64,000 nt of DNA from Brevundimonas bacteroides DSM 4726 (GTDB taxonomy: Bacteria; Pseudomonadota; Alphaproteobacteria; Caulobacterales; Caulobacteraceae): positions 248,001-312,000 of the forward strand of contig NZ_JNIX01000010.1 in assembly GCF_000701445.1 (NCBI RefSeq), written 5' to 3'. Both the position numbers and the translations under genes were made by a program. Position 1 is the first letter of the stretch. Each line of letters opens with the position of its first letter. The notes under the pieces are model-generated. The model was not told where the DNA came from. It did no database searches and worked only from the letters and a program-made list of their open reading frames with translations. This document shows, one piece after another, positions 24,423 to 32,249 of the stretch.

Positions 24423-26054
24423 ATGTCGAAACTGACCCTCGCCGAGGAAGCTGCGCGTCGACGCACCTTCGCCATCATCGCCCACCCCGACGCGGGCAAG
24501 ACCACTCTGACCGAGCATATCCTGCTGTCCGGCGGGGCCATCCGCGCGGCCGGGGCCGTGCGGGCGCGCGGCGAGAACCGGCGCACGCGATCGGACTGGA
24601 TGAAGATCGAGAAGGAGCGCGGCATCTCCGTGTCCGCCTCGGTCATGACGTTCGAGCACGACGGCAAGATGTTCAACCTCTTGGACACGCCGGGCCACGA
24701 GGACTTCTCGGAAGACACCTATCGGACGCTCACGGCCGCCGACTGCGCCATCATGGTGCTGGACGCGGCCAAGGGCATCGAGCCGCAGACGCTGAAGCTG
24801 TTCGAGGTGTGCCGCCTGCGCGACATTCCGATCATCACCTTCATCAACAAACTGGACCGCGAGGCCCAGGACCCGATGGCCCTGCTGGACGACATCGCGT
24901 CACGGCTGCAACTGGACCCCGCCCCCATCTGGTGGCCGGCCGAGAGCGGCAATCGTCTGCGCGGCATGGTCGAGATCGGCACCGGCCGCTTCCAGCCTTA
25001 TGTGAAGAAGCCTGCGGGCTCCGACGAAGACCCCGAGCACGGCGATCCCCTGCCCCTGTCCGACGCCGCGCGGTTCTTCGAAGCCGGCGAGCAGGAAGCC
25101 CTGACCGAGGCGCTGGAGCTGGTGGAGGGCGGCTATCCGGCCTTCAACCGCCAGAGCTTCCTGGAAGGCCACATGACGCCGGTGCTGTGGGGCTCGGCGC
25201 TGCGCCACTTCGGCATCGATCAGCTGCTCCAGGCCATCGGCGAATGGGCCCCGCCGCCCAAAGTGCTGAAGGCCCAGAAAGCCGCCCCGCCCGAGACCCG
25301 CAACGCGCCCGAGCCCGTCGACATGGCGGTGGAGCCGGGCACGAACGAGGTCACCGGCTTCGTCTTCAAGGTCCAGGCCAACATGGACCCCAACCACCGC
25401 GACCGCATCGCCATGTTCCGCATGGCGAGTGGATCCTTCAAACGCGGCATGAAACTGAAGGTCCAGAACACCGGCAAGTCCCTGTCGGTGAATGCGCCGA
25501 TCATGTTCTTCGCCAGCGACCGCGAGCTGGCCGAAGACGCCTATGCCGGCGACGTGATCGGCATTCCCAACCACGGCGTGCTACGCGTCGGCGACAGCCT
25601 GTCGGAGAGCGGGCTGATCCGCTTCGCCGGCCTGCCCAACTTCGCGCCCGAGATCCTGCAGCGCGTGCGGGTCAAGGATCCGCTCAAGGCCAAGCATCTG
25701 AAGAAGGCGCTGGAAGGCCTGGCCGAGGAAGGCGTCACACAGCTATTCCGCCCCGAGATCGGCGCGGACTTCATCGTCGGCGCGGTGGGCCAGCTGCAGT
25801 TCGAGGTCATGGCCGACCGGCTGGACGAGGAATACGGGCTGGAGGTGATCTTCGAGCCGTCTCCTTACGCCGAGGCCCGCTGGATCGACGGGACGGCCGC
25901 CGATCTGGAGGACTTCATGGGCAAGTATCGCGGCCAGATGGCCCGCGACATCGACCAGGCCCCGGTCTTCCTGGCCAAGTCGAGCTGGGAGACGGGCTAC
26001 GTCATGGAACGCTATCCCAAGGTGGCCTTCACCAAGACGCGGGAGCGGGGATAG
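24423..26054 (+). CDS. prfC: Peptide chain release factor 3
   Basis: This 543-residue translational GTPase removes RF1 or RF2 from the ribosome after peptide release. The G-domain motifs are G1 AHPDAGKTTLTE (20-31), G2 in KERGISVSAS, G3 DTPGHEDF and G4 NKLDREAQDP. Domain II and the C-terminal RF3 domain (about 390-535) follow. Length and order are those of RF3 and not EF-G, which is about 700 residues. It stands alone, with 46 bases to the upstream gene. Confidence 0.96.
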   Translation: MSKLTLAEEAARRRTFAIIAHPDAGKTTLTEHILLSGGAIRAAGAVRARGENRRTRSDWMKIEKERGISVSASVMTFEHDGKMFNLLDTPGHEDFSEDTYRTLTAADCAIMVLDAAKGIEPQTLKLFEVCRLRDIPIITFINKLDREAQDPMALLDDIASRLQLDPAPIWWPAESGNRLRGMVEIGTGRFQPYVKKPAGSDEDPEHGDPLPLSDAARFFEAGEQEALTEALELVEGGYPAFNRQSFLEGHMTPVLWGSALRHFGIDQLLQAIGEWAPPPKVLKAQKAAPPETRNAPEPVDMAVEPGTNEVTGFVFKVQANMDPNHRDRIAMFRMASGSFKRGMKLKVQNTGKSLSVNAPIMFFASDRELAEDAYAGDVIGIPNHGVLRVGDSLSESGLIRFAGLPNFAPEILQRVRVKDPLKAKHLKKALEGLAEEGVTQLFRPEIGADFIVGAVGQLQFEVMADRLDEEYGLEVIFEPSPYAEARWIDGTAADLEDFMGKYRGQMARDIDQAPVFLAKSSWETGYVMERYPKVAFTKTRERG

Positions 26055-26120
26055 GCCGCAGGGCTGAACCCGGACGCCCCTGCCATCGTTCTGACGCCGA
26101 ACTCTGATTGAAGGAGCGTC

Positions 26121-26825
26121 ATGACCGGACCGATGCGCATCCCTCTCCTGCTCGCGGCCTCAGCCGTCGCCCTGATGCTGGCCGGGGGCGCTTCCGCCCA
26201 GCAGACCGAGGCCCAGGCCCGCGCCCGCGCCGCGACCCAGGCTCTGAACGGCGGGCCGGCGACCTCGACGCTGCAACGCCAGGTCACGCCCGAGGGAGAG
26301 ATTCTCAGCTGGCCTGACCGTCCCTTCCGGTCCCGTCCTGCAACGCCCGCGCCGGCCGCAGACCCCGACCGCACGCTGGAAGCCCTGCTGGGTTCGATCG
26401 AGTACGACGCCGGGACCAATGACACGCCCGCCGTGGTCCTCGCCGAAGGAGAGACCGCGCCCGCGCCCATCCCGGTGGCGCTCGGCTACTATGTGCGAGG
26501 CGAGATGGACTGCGATCAGGTGTGGCCCGGCGAGGGCAATCTGGCCTTCCTGACGCCCACGGCCTTCACCATCGACTTCGGCGGCTGCACACCGGGGCAG
26601 TTCCTGCAGACCGGCCCCAATAGCTGGCGCGAACGCCAACAGTGCCAGACCGAGCTGGGCGGCGACGCCGGGGCGTACGTCGTCGACTATGAGATGGTCG
26701 AGACGGGCGTGCTGCAACGCACCGCCCGCCTTCAGATCGACAACAGCGTCGAACAGGACCGCTGGCGCTTCTGCGAGACGGAGGACGTTCCGGAGAACGC
26801 CCGCTTCGCGTCCGACAGCCTCTAG
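26121..26825 (+). CDS. Exported hypothetical protein
   Basis: This 234-residue protein has a signal peptide (cleavage near GGASA-QQT, about residue 26). A low-complexity Ala/Pro-rich linker runs to about residue 80. A C-terminal domain holds five cysteines, in EMDCDQVW, FGGCTPGQ, RQQCQTE and WRFCETED. Disulfides in the periplasm are likely; no known family was recognised. AAGGAG lies 6 bases before the ATG at 26121; an in-frame ATG at 26133 is an alternative. The stop shares a CTAG with the convergent alkene reductase gene. Confidence 0.65.
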   Translation: MTGPMRIPLLLAASAVALMLAGGASAQQTEAQARARAATQALNGGPATSTLQRQVTPEGEILSWPDRPFRSRPATPAPAADPDRTLEALLGSIEYDAGTNDTPAVVLAEGETAPAPIPVALGYYVRGEMDCDQVWPGEGNLAFLTPTAFTIDFGGCTPGQFLQTGPNSWRERQQCQTELGGDAGAYVVDYEMVETGVLQRTARLQIDNSVEQDRWRFCETEDVPENARFASDSL

Positions 26826-27922
26826 GCCTCGACCGTCTCCAGCGTCGGATAGTCGGTGTAGCCCTTGGCTCCGCCGCCGTAGAAGGTGGCCTTGTCGGGC
26901 GCATTGAGCGGCCCATTCCGCTTCCACCGCTCGACGAGATCTGGGTTGGCCAGGACCGGCACGCCGACGCTGACCAGATCGGCGCGGCCTTCCGACATGG
27001 CCTTCTCTGCCAGCTCTCGGGTCAGGCCGCCGTTCAGCATCAGCGGACCCGCGAAGGCCTCGCGAATGCGGGCGGCGAGCGGCGGGGCGTCGCCCTTGAT
27101 CGACATGGGCGTGCCGGGCTCACCCTCGATCAGATGCAGATAGGCCAGCCCAAAGGGCCTGAGCGCCTTGGCCGCAGGCACGAAGACCGAGGCCGGATCG
27201 CTGTCCATCGTGCCGTTCGCACCGTTCGACGGCGACAGGCGGATGCCCACGCGGTCGGCGCCCCAGACGGCCACGACCGCCGACACCACCTCCAGCATGA
27301 AGCGCAGCCGGTTTTCCACCGAGCCGCCATAGCGGTCCTCGCGCTGGTTGGAGCCGTCCTTCAGGAATTGGTCGATCAGATAGCCGTTGGCGCCGTGCAC
27401 CTCGACGCCGTCGAAGCCGGCCTTCTTCGCCATTTCGGCGGCGTGGGCGTAGTCGGCGATGACGCCCTGGATCTCGTCCAGCGTGAGCGCGCGCGGCGTC
27501 TCGAAGGGAACCATCGTGAAGTCCTCCTTCATCGCCTTGCCCTCGGCGGCGATGGCGGAGGGGGCAACGGCGGGGCGGCCGTCAGGCTGATAGGCTGCGA
27601 TCGACACCCGTCCGACATGCCACAGCTGGGCGACGATCAGGCCGCCCCTGGCATGGACAGCATCGGTCACGCGCTTCCAGCCTTCGACCTGGGCGTCGGT
27701 GAAGATGCCCGGCGTGTTGGGATAGCCCTGGCCCGAGCGGCTGATCTGGGTGGCCTCGGAGATGATCAGGCCGACCGAGGCCCGCTGGCCGTAGTATTCG
27801 GGCGCGAGCGGATTGGGCACCTCGCCCTCGACCGCGCGGCTGCGGGTCAGGGGCGCCATGACGATCCGGTTCTTCAGTTTCAGCGCGCCGAGCTCGATGG
27901 GGTCGAAGAGCGGAGAGGTCAT
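26822..27922 (-). CDS. Old Yellow Enzyme-type alkene reductase (NemA-like)
   Basis: This 366-residue FMN flavoprotein reduces activated C=C bonds or nitro compounds with NAD(P)H. It has the OYE hallmarks: APLTRSRAVEG near the N-terminus, the catalytic region GFDGVEVHGANGYLIDQFL, the QREDRYGGSVENRLRF block and the final GVPVLANPDLVERWK. The ATG at 27922 is preferred over a GTG 9 bases upstream because AAGG then lies 8 bases before it. The physiological substrate is unknown. The gene converges on an exported protein gene and diverges from a hypothetical gene 145 bases away. Confidence 0.92.
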   Translation of the reverse strand: MTSPLFDPIELGALKLKNRIVMAPLTRSRAVEGEVPNPLAPEYYGQRASVGLIISEATQISRSGQGYPNTPGIFTDAQVEGWKRVTDAVHARGGLIVAQLWHVGRVSIAAYQPDGRPAVAPSAIAAEGKAMKEDFTMVPFETPRALTLDEIQGVIADYAHAAEMAKKAGFDGVEVHGANGYLIDQFLKDGSNQREDRYGGSVENRLRFMLEVVSAVVAVWGADRVGIRLSPSNGANGTMDSDPASVFVPAAKALRPFGLAYLHLIEGEPGTPMSIKGDAPPLAARIREAFAGPLMLNGGLTRELAEKAMSEGRADLVSVGVPVLANPDLVERWKRNGPLNAPDKATFYGGGAKGYTDYPTLETVEA

Positions 27923-28067
27923 AGGAAACACCTTCTGTTGCGGAGCCGCTCAGGTAGGTGCCCGTCCACAGCCCCGCAACCCCGGAACCTCCGCCGCGGC
28001 AACGGCCTTGCTAGACGCGGAGGAACATCAGTGAGACGGTCCCGAAGCGGGACGCGGAGCGTTTGAC

Positions 28068-29324
28068 GTGGCCATGTTCGAGTTCGGTCGAGACCTGAGA
28101 AAGCTGTTCGGCGAGGCGCGCGACAGCGACGACCTCGGCTGGCTGGAGCTGATCGGCGCCGACCTGCTGGCGGTGGAGGCCAAGGCGCTGACGACAGACG
28201 GCGGTCGAGTGTCCTGCAAGACGCCATCGCGCACCTGGACCCGCGCCTCGGCCCTGTGGCGTGAGCACGCGCGGCGCACCGGTCGCCGCGAGAGCCTGGA
28301 CAAGGCCCTGGCCACCGCCGCCGACGCGCTGAAGGCGGCGACGCAGACCGACGATCAGGCCCGGGCCGGTCTGGCGGCGGCGCTTGCGTGGCTGACGGCG
28401 TTCGATCTGTACGGCGACCGGGCCGCACTGGAGGAGGCGACCCACGTCGCCCGAGCCACCCAGCCAAAGCGGCTGGCGACGCTTGCGCTCAGCGCCGCGG
28501 TCCACGCCCGAATCCGCACGCGACAAGCGCGCCTTAGCGGGACAACCGCCGACCGTTTGGACGCCGCCGCCCTGATGGACGCGGCGCTGCATGCGCTCAT
28601 CAAGCACAATGCGACGGAGGCCGACGAGCTGCGGCTGGACGGGGCGGCGCTGGCGCTGGAAGCCGGCATCCTGCAACGCGACGCGCGGATGCTCGATCAG
28701 GCCGGACGCGATCTTCAGGCCCTGGTCGCCGCCAGCGACCCGGACGCCCGGCCCCTGACCCGCGCCCGCGCCTTGGCCCTGTGTGGCGCGGGTCTGTCAG
28801 CGCTGGCGGCCATGGCGGGCGACGCGGAGGCCACCGCGACCGGCCACGCCCTTTTCGACGCGGCGGCGGATCAGTTCTTCCCGGACCACAGCCCGATGGA
28901 CTGGGCCGCCGTCCAGGTCGCCCGCGCGGTCGATCCGGACACCCCCGTCGAGGCCCTGATGCAGGCCGAAGCGTTGACCAGCGGCCACGGCACGGTGCTG
29001 GGTGCGCTCGCGCTCGACCTGCTGATCCAGCGCGAGATCACGCTGGCGGCCGCCAACGGCGACGTCATGGCCCTGACCCGCATCGAGACCCGCGTGCGCC
29101 GCCGTCTGGCCGAGCGCGTCGGGCGGCCGGGCGCGGTCGACTGGGCCGCCGACCAGATCGCCATGGCCCGCCTGATGATCGCCCGCGCCGAACTGATGGG
29201 GTCCGAGCCCGACCTGGCCGCCTTCGTCCTGTCGGAAGCGGTGGAGGCGGCGGTGGACCACGGCGCCCCGGTGCTGGCGGACCGGGCGCGGGGCTTGCTG
29301 GTCAGCTTGTCCGTGCGGGCCTAG
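28068..29324 (+). CDS. Conserved hypothetical helical repeat protein
   Basis: This 418-residue protein is almost wholly alpha-helical and Ala-rich, and reads like degenerate TPR/SEL1-type repeats (for example KALATAADALKAATQ and RARALALCGAGLSALAAMAG). It starts MAMFEFGRDLRKLFGEARDSDDLGWLELIGADLL, given here only as its general character: an amphipathic start with no signal peptide. Function is unknown. The GTG at 28068 has GGAG 8 bases upstream; an ATG two codons later is an alternative. The stop shares a CTAG with the convergent cysQ-like gene. Confidence 0.65.
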   Translation: MAMFEFGRDLRKLFGEARDSDDLGWLELIGADLLAVEAKALTTDGGRVSCKTPSRTWTRASALWREHARRTGRRESLDKALATAADALKAATQTDDQARAGLAAALAWLTAFDLYGDRAALEEATHVARATQPKRLATLALSAAVHARIRTRQARLSGTTADRLDAAALMDAALHALIKHNATEADELRLDGAALALEAGILQRDARMLDQAGRDLQALVAASDPDARPLTRARALALCGAGLSALAAMAGDAEATATGHALFDAAADQFFPDHSPMDWAAVQVARAVDPDTPVEALMQAEALTSGHGTVLGALALDLLIQREITLAAANGDVMALTRIETRVRRRLAERVGRPGAVDWAADQIAMARLMIARAELMGSEPDLAAFVLSEAVEAAVDHGAPVLADRARGLLVSLSVRA

Positions 29325-30103
29325 CCCCCCATCGCCACGAACGGCCCGTTGAGGAAGCCTGGCTTGCCGTAGCGCAGCAGTTCGCCGTCCGGTGCCAGCA
29401 CGCGACCGCCCGCCGCCTCCAGCACCGCCTGCCCGGCCGCCGTGTCCCACTCGGACGTCGGACCCGTCCTCGGATAGGCGTCGAAGCGGCCCTCGGCGAT
29501 CAGGCAGAACTTCAGCGACGAGTCCGTGCCTTGCCACTGGGTGCAGCCGTGGCGCGCGGCGAGGCGGGCGGCCTCCTCATCCGTCACGCTATGACTCAGC
29601 AGGGCGATCCCCTCCTGGGGCCTGTTGCGCACCTTGATCGTTCGCCACGGCTCGCCGAAGCGGCGCATCTCGGCTCCTCCTCCCGCCGCCGTTCGCCACG
29701 TCACCGCGCTCGCCGGGGCCGTGACCACACCCGCGACGGGACGCCCGTCCTCGATCAGGGCGATGTTGACGGTGAAGCTCTCCTTGCCCGCGACGAAGCC
29801 CTTGGTGCCGTCCAGCGGGTCGATCAGCCAGAACCGACGCGCCGCCTCGGTGGGACGGCCGTGCGCCTCCGCCTGCTCCTCTGCGACCGCGGGGACGTCG
29901 GGATAGAGCGCCAAAAGCCGCTCCAGGATCAGCGCTTCGGCCTCCTGGTCCGCCAGGGTCACGGGGCTGTCGTCCGCCTTGGCGAAGACCGCTGCGCCCG
30001 TGCGCCAGTACGGAAGGATGACGGCCGCCGCAGCCTCGGCAATCTCGGCCAGGTGGTCATGGAGCGCGCCGGAGGTCAGGTCCGCGTCGAGGGAGGTCTT
30101 CAT
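29321..30103 (-). CDS. cysQ: 3'(2'),5'-bisphosphate nucleotidase, CysQ-like (inositol monophosphatase family)
   Basis: This 260-residue Mg-dependent phosphatase probably removes 3'-phosphoadenosine 5'-phosphate formed during sulfate assimilation. The metal-binding motifs are AVAEEQAE, the IDPLDGTKGF block and the C-terminal TSEWDTAAGQAVLEAAGG. KFCLIAEGRFDAYPR is also characteristic of CysQ. Inositol monophosphatase or HisN activity cannot be excluded from sequence alone. It diverges from chpT, 63 bases away. The region carries no other sulfur gene. Confidence 0.85.
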   Translation of the reverse strand: MKTSLDADLTSGALHDHLAEIAEAAAAVILPYWRTGAAVFAKADDSPVTLADQEAEALILERLLALYPDVPAVAEEQAEAHGRPTEAARRFWLIDPLDGTKGFVAGKESFTVNIALIEDGRPVAGVVTAPASAVTWRTAAGGGAEMRRFGEPWRTIKVRNRPQEGIALLSHSVTDEEAARLAARHGCTQWQGTDSSLKFCLIAEGRFDAYPRTGPTSEWDTAAGQAVLEAAGGRVLAPDGELLRYGKPGFLNGPFVAMGG

Positions 30104-30166
30104 TTCGGCGGGGATAGACCATCGCAGGCGGTTTCGCGAACGGGCAAATCACCCCAGCTTCGCGCC

Positions 30167-30847
30167 ATGACCGACGTTGCCCTCGCCGCTCCGACCGACG
30201 ACCTGACCTTGCCCGCGCATCTGGATGGCCCCGAGCTTGCGACCCTGATCGCCGCCAAGCTGTGCCACGATTTCATCAGCCCGTCCGGTGCCATCATGTC
30301 CGGCCTCGATCTGCTCGCCGATCCAACCGCGCAGGACATGCACGACGACGCCATCGGCCTGATCACCGATTCGGCGCGCAAGATGGTCGCCTTGGTCCAG
30401 TTCTGCCGCGTCGCCTTCGGGGCAGCGACGACCGCGGAGCGGTTCACGGCCGACGAGCTCAAGGGCCTGGTCGAGGGGGTCACCGCCGGCGGGCGGGCGA
30501 CGATCGCCTGGCACATCGACGTCGCCGACTTCGGCAAGCCCCAGGCGCGGGCGCTGGTGAACCTCGCCTACCTGACAGCCGCCGCCCTGCCGATGGGCGG
30601 GGAAGCCGTGGTCTCGGCGACCCACGACGGCGGTCGGCTGAGGCTGGAAGGCCGCGCCGAGGGCGCGCGGGCGCGTCTGAAGGCTGAGGCGGCGACCGGA
30701 CTGGCGGGCCAACGCCTGACCGAGGGGCTCGCGGGCCAGTGGATTCAGCCCTACTGGCTGTGGCTGACCGTCGATCAGGCTGGCGGCGCCCTGCACGTCG
30801 AAGCTGTGGAAGGTCGGGTCGTGATGACCGCCGATCTGCCCGCTTAA
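30167..30847 (+). CDS. chpT: Histidine phosphotransferase ChpT
   Basis: This 226-residue protein is the phosphorelay intermediate that passes phosphate from the kinase CckA to CtrA and CpdR, which control the alphaproteobacterial cell cycle. The dimerisation helix contains the phospho-acceptor H34 in AAKLCHDFISPSGAI. A degenerate HATPase-like domain follows, ending VEGRVVMTADLPA. The sequence can be followed closely along Caulobacter ChpT, including LCHDFISP, DDA..LI..SARK and QFCRVAFGA. Downstream lie a receiver and a CheR gene in the same direction, as I recall for Caulobacter. Confidence 0.92.
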   Translation: MTDVALAAPTDDLTLPAHLDGPELATLIAAKLCHDFISPSGAIMSGLDLLADPTAQDMHDDAIGLITDSARKMVALVQFCRVAFGAATTAERFTADELKGLVEGVTAGGRATIAWHIDVADFGKPQARALVNLAYLTAAALPMGGEAVVSATHDGGRLRLEGRAEGARARLKAEAATGLAGQRLTEGLAGQWIQPYWLWLTVDQAGGALHVEAVEGRVVMTADLPA

Positions 30848-30937
30848 CCCGAGATACCAACGGCTCGTTAACCGGGCCGCTCGATAGTGCCGGACGAAGC
30901 GGCGCGTTCGGTCCGGCCGCTGGGAGACGACCACCCC

Positions 30938-31309
30938 GTGGACACGCGCACCTGCCTGATCGTCGACGACAGCCGGATCATCCGCAAGGTCGCGCGCCGC
31001 ATTGTCGAGGGCCTGGGCTTCGAGGTCGATGAGGCCGCCGACGGTGCAGAGGCCCTGTCGCACTGCACCGGCCCCCTGCCTGACGTGGTGCTGCTGGACT
31101 GGAACATGCCCGTGATGGACGGCCTGACCTTCATTCGCCGTCTGCGCGAGATGCCGGGCGGCGGCCGGCCCAAGGTCCTGTTCTGCACCATCGAAACCGC
31201 CCCCGAACGTATCGCCGAGGCCCTGGGCGCAGGTGCGGATGACTACGTCATGAAGCCGTTCGACGGCGAGATCCTGCACTCCAAGCTGGCCGAAGTCGGA
31301 GCCGTCTGA
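30938..31309 (+). CDS. CheY-like single-domain response regulator
   Basis: This 123-residue protein is a stand-alone receiver. The acidic pocket D10/D11, phospho-acceptor D54 (LLDWNMPVMDG), T84 and K106 (VMKPFD) are all present. It has no output domain, so it acts through protein contacts, possibly at the flagellar motor or within a phosphorelay. The GTG at 30938 is the only reasonable start. It is followed 31 bases later by a cheR gene. Two TTAACC half-sites (30845 and 30871) lie upstream, a weak hint of CtrA binding. Confidence 0.88.
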   Translation: MDTRTCLIVDDSRIIRKVARRIVEGLGFEVDEAADGAEALSHCTGPLPDVVLLDWNMPVMDGLTFIRRLREMPGGGRPKVLFCTIETAPERIAEALGAGADDYVMKPFDGEILHSKLAEVGAV

Positions 31310-31340
31310 AGCCGATCATGCCCGCGCCCGTAGTTCAGCC

Positions 31341-32156
31341 ATGACGGAAGACGACTTCGATCGTCTCCAGGCGCTGCTCGCCTCGCGGGCCGGCTATCGG
31401 CTGGGCCGCGACCGCCTGCATTTGGCCGAGCACCGGTTGGGGCCGGTGGCGCGACGCGAAGGTTTCGACAGCGTCGATGCGCTCCTGCAATCCCTGTGGG
31501 TCAAGCCGGTGGCGAGCCTGGGCTGGGCGGTGATCGAGGCCCTGCTGAACCCTGAGACCTGGTTCCGGCGCGATCGCGCCGTGTTCGATACCATCTCGCG
31601 CGAATTGCTGCCTGCCATTAGCCGGGTCCGCCCCGGCGGCCGTGTCACACTGTGGTCCGCGGGATGCTCGACGGGTCAGGAGGCCTATTCGCTCGCCATA
31701 GGGGCGCAGGAGGCGCGCGTGGCCGCCGACATCGTGGCCACCGACCTGTCACAACGCGCCATCGACAAGGCCCGCTCGGGCCTGTTCAGCGCGTTTGAGA
31801 TTCAGCGCGGCCTGTCGGCCCGCGTCATGTTGGACTGGTTCCAGCCCGCCGAGGATGCCTGGACCGCCGTGCCGCGGCTGAAGGACGCCATCCGTTTCGC
31901 CCGCCACAACCTGCTCGACGCCCCCGCCGACGGAGCGCGTTTCGACGTGATCCTGTGCCGGAATGTCCTGTCCGAAATGGAACACGCCCAGCGCGGACGC
32001 GTGGTGGATCATCTGGAACGCAGGCTCGCCGACGACGGCGTCCTGATCCTCGGCGCCGAGGAGCGGATTGACGGGGACACCGTCGCCTTCAGGCCCGTGG
32101 GCGGACGCCAGGGCCTGTACGTGAAAGCCCCCGCAGCGCTCAGCCGGGCGGCCTGA
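31341..32156 (+). CDS. cheR: CheR-type protein-glutamate O-methyltransferase
   Basis: This 271-residue enzyme uses S-adenosylmethionine to methylate glutamates of chemoreceptors. It has the N-terminal helical domain (1-75) with a NPETWFRRDRAVFDT block, then a Rossmann domain with the SAM motif LWSAGCSTGQEAYSLAIG. FDVILCRNVLSEM and LILGAEERI follow. It is the last gene of the chpT-cheY-cheR group. Whether it serves motility or another receptor system is not shown; no chemoreceptor gene is in the window. Confidence 0.92.
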   Translation: MTEDDFDRLQALLASRAGYRLGRDRLHLAEHRLGPVARREGFDSVDALLQSLWVKPVASLGWAVIEALLNPETWFRRDRAVFDTISRELLPAISRVRPGGRVTLWSAGCSTGQEAYSLAIGAQEARVAADIVATDLSQRAIDKARSGLFSAFEIQRGLSARVMLDWFQPAEDAWTAVPRLKDAIRFARHNLLDAPADGARFDVILCRNVLSEMEHAQRGRVVDHLERRLADDGVLILGAEERIDGDTVAFRPVGGRQGLYVKAPAALSRAA

Positions 32157-32162
32157 TCGCTT

Positions 32163-32183
32163 CCCTCTCCCACAGGGAGAGGG
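32163..32183. repeat. Solo palindromic arm (CCCTCTCCC-ACA-GGGAGAGGG)
   Basis: A perfect 9-bp stem with a 3-base loop lies just past the cheR stop. It matches the core of the arms at 4094-4120 and 4264-4291, so it is probably a single copy of the type 1 repeat. It could also terminate or stabilise the cheR transcript. Confidence 0.6.
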
Positions 32184-32249
32184 TTCCAACATCGACACCC
32201 CGCCCGCGCTCCGCCTAAGCTCATCCCCAAGGTCACGGAGGAACACCTC

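Noticed and set aside
30845..30876. A full CtrA site before the CheY-like gene
   Set aside because: The two TTAACC half-sites are too far apart for the TTAA-N7-TTAA consensus; kept only as a hint.
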